In this document: piece by piece, positions 21,787 to 23,407 of the stretch
Numbering within the stretch: position 1 is the stretch's first letter
How the letters are laid out: each line of letters begins with the position of its first letter
DNA from: an uncultured Eubacteriales bacterium
Lineage (GTDB): Bacteria > Bacillota > Clostridia > Oscillospirales > Acutalibacteraceae
Direction of reading: 5' to 3'
DNA: 23,407 nucleotides
Assembly (NCBI GenBank): GCA_934444695.1
Contig: CAKSDF010000015.1
Span: forward strand, 1-23,407
The notes under the pieces: generated by a model
What the model saw: only the letters and a program-made list of their open reading frames with translations
Told to the model about the DNA's origin: nothing
Databases searched by the model: none
Made by a program: the position numbers and the translations under genes

Positions 21787-22575
21787 ATGGAACAGAAAAA
21801 GAAATTTGACAGTCGTATTATAATCGGCATTGCCGTTGCCGCGGCGATAGTGGGTGTAGTTATATTCGCCGTTTTCGGCGGAAAAGGCGGAAAAGACAGC
21901 AAGGGAAAGGACCTTTCGTCCTTTTATTCCGAGCCTGTCCAAAGCGTCGTTTCTGCCGAACGATCGGAAATTTCAGAAGAGATATCTGAACAGCCCTCAG
22001 AGCAATCGCAGGGTGAAAGCCGGGATATTACGTCTCAGCCGGATGCTGCGCAAACGACAATTCCGCAAACAACCCAGCCGCAAAACAACGGACAGAACGG
22101 ACAAAACGGGCAGTATTCAAACACATACTCCAAAGCGCCGTCATATCAGGATGAGCCGCAGCAGGCAAAGCCTGCCGAGTTTTCGCTGTCGGGCGATATT
22201 ATAAACGCCCTTAAAAAGACCAAGAGTGATCTTTTCGGTTCGCACGTTCCGCAAAAAGAAAAGCAATACGGAAAATACGGCGGAACTTATAAGGTTAATC
22301 AATTCAACTACAATTTTTATGACGATGAAAGAAACGATCAGCCTCCCGTTTCTATAAATGTAAGTTACAACGACCTCTTTTCCGACAGAGCATCCCGTTA
22401 TACATCATCCGAGCTTATGCAAAAGCTCGGGAAATTCTATGTTGATGAATACAGCAACGACTTCGGATACTACTGGAGAGCCAAATGGCAGGGATACGGC
22501 CTTGTCTTTTCCGGAACCGACTCTTCAAATCTTTTTGCTGTCACCGTATATAATCCCGAGTACACGGATTTTTAA
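21787..22575 (+). CDS. Single-pass membrane protein with Ser/Gln linker, function unknown
   Basis: This 262-residue protein has one N-terminal membrane helix (about residues 11-29). A disordered Ser-, Gln- and Asn-rich linker follows (about 40-130, including NNGQNGQNGQ). The C-terminal domain of about 115 residues is rich in aromatic residues (YGGTYKVNQFNYNFYDDE, FYVDEYSNDFGYYWRAKW). The charge pattern suggests that the domain lies outside the membrane. AAAGGAG precedes the ATG, which follows the Mor-family stop by 2 bases. No family was recognised. Confidence 0.85.
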   Translation: MEQKKKFDSRIIIGIAVAAAIVGVVIFAVFGGKGGKDSKGKDLSSFYSEPVQSVVSAERSEISEEISEQPSEQSQGESRDITSQPDAAQTTIPQTTQPQNNGQNGQNGQYSNTYSKAPSYQDEPQQAKPAEFSLSGDIINALKKTKSDLFGSHVPQKEKQYGKYGGTYKVNQFNYNFYDDERNDQPPVSINVSYNDLFSDRASRYTSSELMQKLGKFYVDEYSNDFGYYWRAKWQGYGLVFSGTDSSNLFAVTVYNPEYTDF

Positions 22576-22633
22576 CTTTTTCGCTGAAAAAAAGGCGGCT
22601 CGTAAAGGAAAGAATTACATATGACAAAACCTT

Positions 22634-22744
22634 TTGGAGAGAGCTTTCCTATACGATGCATTTTTCAGGTTATTTGAGCCGGATATATCGGTTGATCAGA
22701 AGATAAAAATTCAGCCGATTCCCGCATCAAATACAGCGACGTAA
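22634..22744 (+). pseudogene. Possible small ORF or gene remnant
   Basis: A frame open from 22625 and starting at a TTG (22634) encodes 36 residues reading ERAFLYDAFFRLFEPDISVD and then a short polar tail. It looks protein-like but has no ribosome site and no recognised family. It may be a fragment of a lost gene or chance. Most of the gap between the flanking genes is this segment. Confidence 0.2.
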
Positions 22745-22761
22745 AAAGAGGGGAGTATAAA

Positions 22762-23094
22762 ATGGATGCAATTATAGTTTTGCTGGGACTTTTTATCGGA
22801 GGAGCAATTTTCCTGGTTTTGATGAACAACATCACGGCAATTGTATACAGCTGCCAGAGCGTAGCCATAACATTTTTTATATGTTGGGGAATAGGAATCG
22901 TTCTTGCGTGGATAGCCTGGAAGATTGCCATAATCATCGGAATTATAGCGCTCATCGCCTTTATCATCGGAAAGATAACAAAGCCAAAAGCAAAACCTGC
23001 AGACGGCGATCAGGCGGCCGACGCTCAGGAATCGTCGGCACAAGCCCAGGAGTCGGCCCCGCAGACCCAGGCAGCCGACAATCAGGACAATTGA
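22762..23094 (+). CDS. Small membrane protein, function unknown
   Basis: This 110-residue protein has about two to three closely spaced hydrophobic helices (about residues 3-23, 30-50 and 53-73). A basic segment (GKITKPKAKPK-like) follows, and then a Gln-, Ala-, Ser- and Asp-rich tail without structure. AGAGGGGAG lies just upstream of the ATG at 22762. It is probably transcribed with the two preceding genes up to the terminator near 23198. No family was recognised. Confidence 0.8.
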   Translation: MDAIIVLLGLFIGGAIFLVLMNNITAIVYSCQSVAITFFICWGIGIVLAWIAWKIAIIIGIIALIAFIIGKITKPKAKPADGDQAADAQESSAQAQESAPQTQAADNQDN

Positions 23095-23141
23095 TTGAAG
23101 GAATCATACGGTTACCAGGTTCAATCAAAGCGCCGCTTTGT

Positions 23142-23159
23142 TTAAAGCAGCTGCTTTAA
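23142..23159. repeat. Perfect 18-bp palindrome
   Basis: TTAAAGCAG is followed immediately by CTGCTTTAA, an 18-bp perfect palindrome without spacer, about 50 bases after the last plus-strand gene. It has no T tail, so it is not an ordinary terminator; it could be a protein-binding site. Confidence 0.6.
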
Positions 23160-23197
23160 CCTTTCGGCAAACGACAGCAGTGCAAAAATCAGAGAAA

Positions 23198-23232
23198 AAC
23201 GGCGGTTTTGAGAAATCAGAGCCGCTGTTTTT
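23198..23232. terminator. Bidirectional intrinsic terminator
   Basis: AACGGCGG pairs with (G)CCGCTGTT around a loop of about 15 nt, with T runs on both strands. It ends the plus-strand operon and could also end a minus-strand gene entering from the right edge. Confidence 0.8.
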
Positions 23233-23305
23233 GTGCAGCAAAAGAAGAATGCTCCCTGCTCTGCGTAACATCCGTGACACTGCATTCCCGGCTTTTCGAT
23301 GTTTT

Positions 23306-23404
23306 TTAACGATGTTCTGCCCCGAGTTTCATAACCATAACGCACATATCCGAACACGCCTGAAACGGCCTATTAATGGTGCTTTTCGGCTTGTCGTCGT
23401 CCAT
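23306..23404 (-). CDS. Possible C-terminal end or small ORF on the minus strand at the window edge
   Basis: A minus-strand frame is open at the right edge, contains ATG at 23404, and runs 32 codons (MDDDKPKSTINRPFQ, then a Met- and Cys-containing end) to a TAA at 23306-23308. The bidirectional terminator downstream supports a convergent gene here. Because the window ends, it cannot be told whether this is the tail of a larger protein or chance. No family was recognised. Confidence 0.25.
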   Translation of the reverse strand: MDDDKPKSTINRPFQACSDMCVMVMKLGAEHR

Positions 23405-23407
23405 AGG

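Overview
The window looks like a piece of a Bacillota chromosome, probably a gut or rumen Clostridia of the Ruminococcaceae/Oscillospiraceae kind. The signs are sigma-A promoters close to TTGACA-N17-TATAAT, strong Shine-Dalgarno sites, U-tailed intrinsic terminators, a secreted esterase with a type I dockerin (a cellulosome-type trait), a G5/3D cell-wall protein and a MarR plus paired ABC exporter cassette. No tRNA, rRNA, CRISPR array, IS element or prophage was recognised.

Layout. (1) 1-277 is the C-terminal end of a sensor histidine kinase, followed by a terminator. (2) 664-1474 is a monocistronic DUF4282/zinc-ribbon membrane protein with a full consensus promoter and a bidirectional terminator. 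(3) 5855-1612 on the minus strand is a tightly overlapping operon, znuA-znuC-znuB-bioY-rarA: zinc uptake, a biotin S-component and a replication-fork ATPase. (4) 8226-6112 on the minus strand holds coaX (type III pantothenate kinase) and tsaD (tRNA t6A synthesis), separated by a 16-bp tandem repeat. (5) 9716-8275 on the minus strand is a G5/3D-domain wall protein with its own promoter, a leader hairpin and a terminator. (6) 9583-10911 has no convincing protein gene. It contains an AT-rich, hairpin-dense stretch and then a GC-richer block, about 10165-10655, that folds on the plus strand into long nested stems, a compact four-way junction and a strong terminator. I read this as an independent structured RNA gene of unassigned class, and it is the most interesting object in the window. 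(7) 12729-10912 on the minus strand is the dockerin-bearing sialate O-acetylesterase-type protein. (8) 13426-17734 is a MarR regulator with two tandem operators, followed by the two subunits of a heterodimeric ABC exporter. (9) 17798-20256 is a large membrane protein with an expandable acidic low-complexity linker, then a promoter-terminator pair that defines a small RNA of about 155 nt or a tiny leaderless ORF. (10) 20303-21391 is a YitT-family membrane protein with no ATG, GTG or TTG start where one is expected. (11) 21459-23232 is a Mor-family regulator and two small membrane-anchored proteins of unknown function, ending at a bidirectional terminator. A minus-strand reading frame may enter from the right edge.

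A recurring feature is short, degenerate tandem repeats with different unit lengths (16, about 11-15, 13 and 15 bp) in unrelated intergenic regions and in one protein linker. The two metal/drug-type operons also carry similar TTAA-C-G-TTAA palindromes at their promoters.
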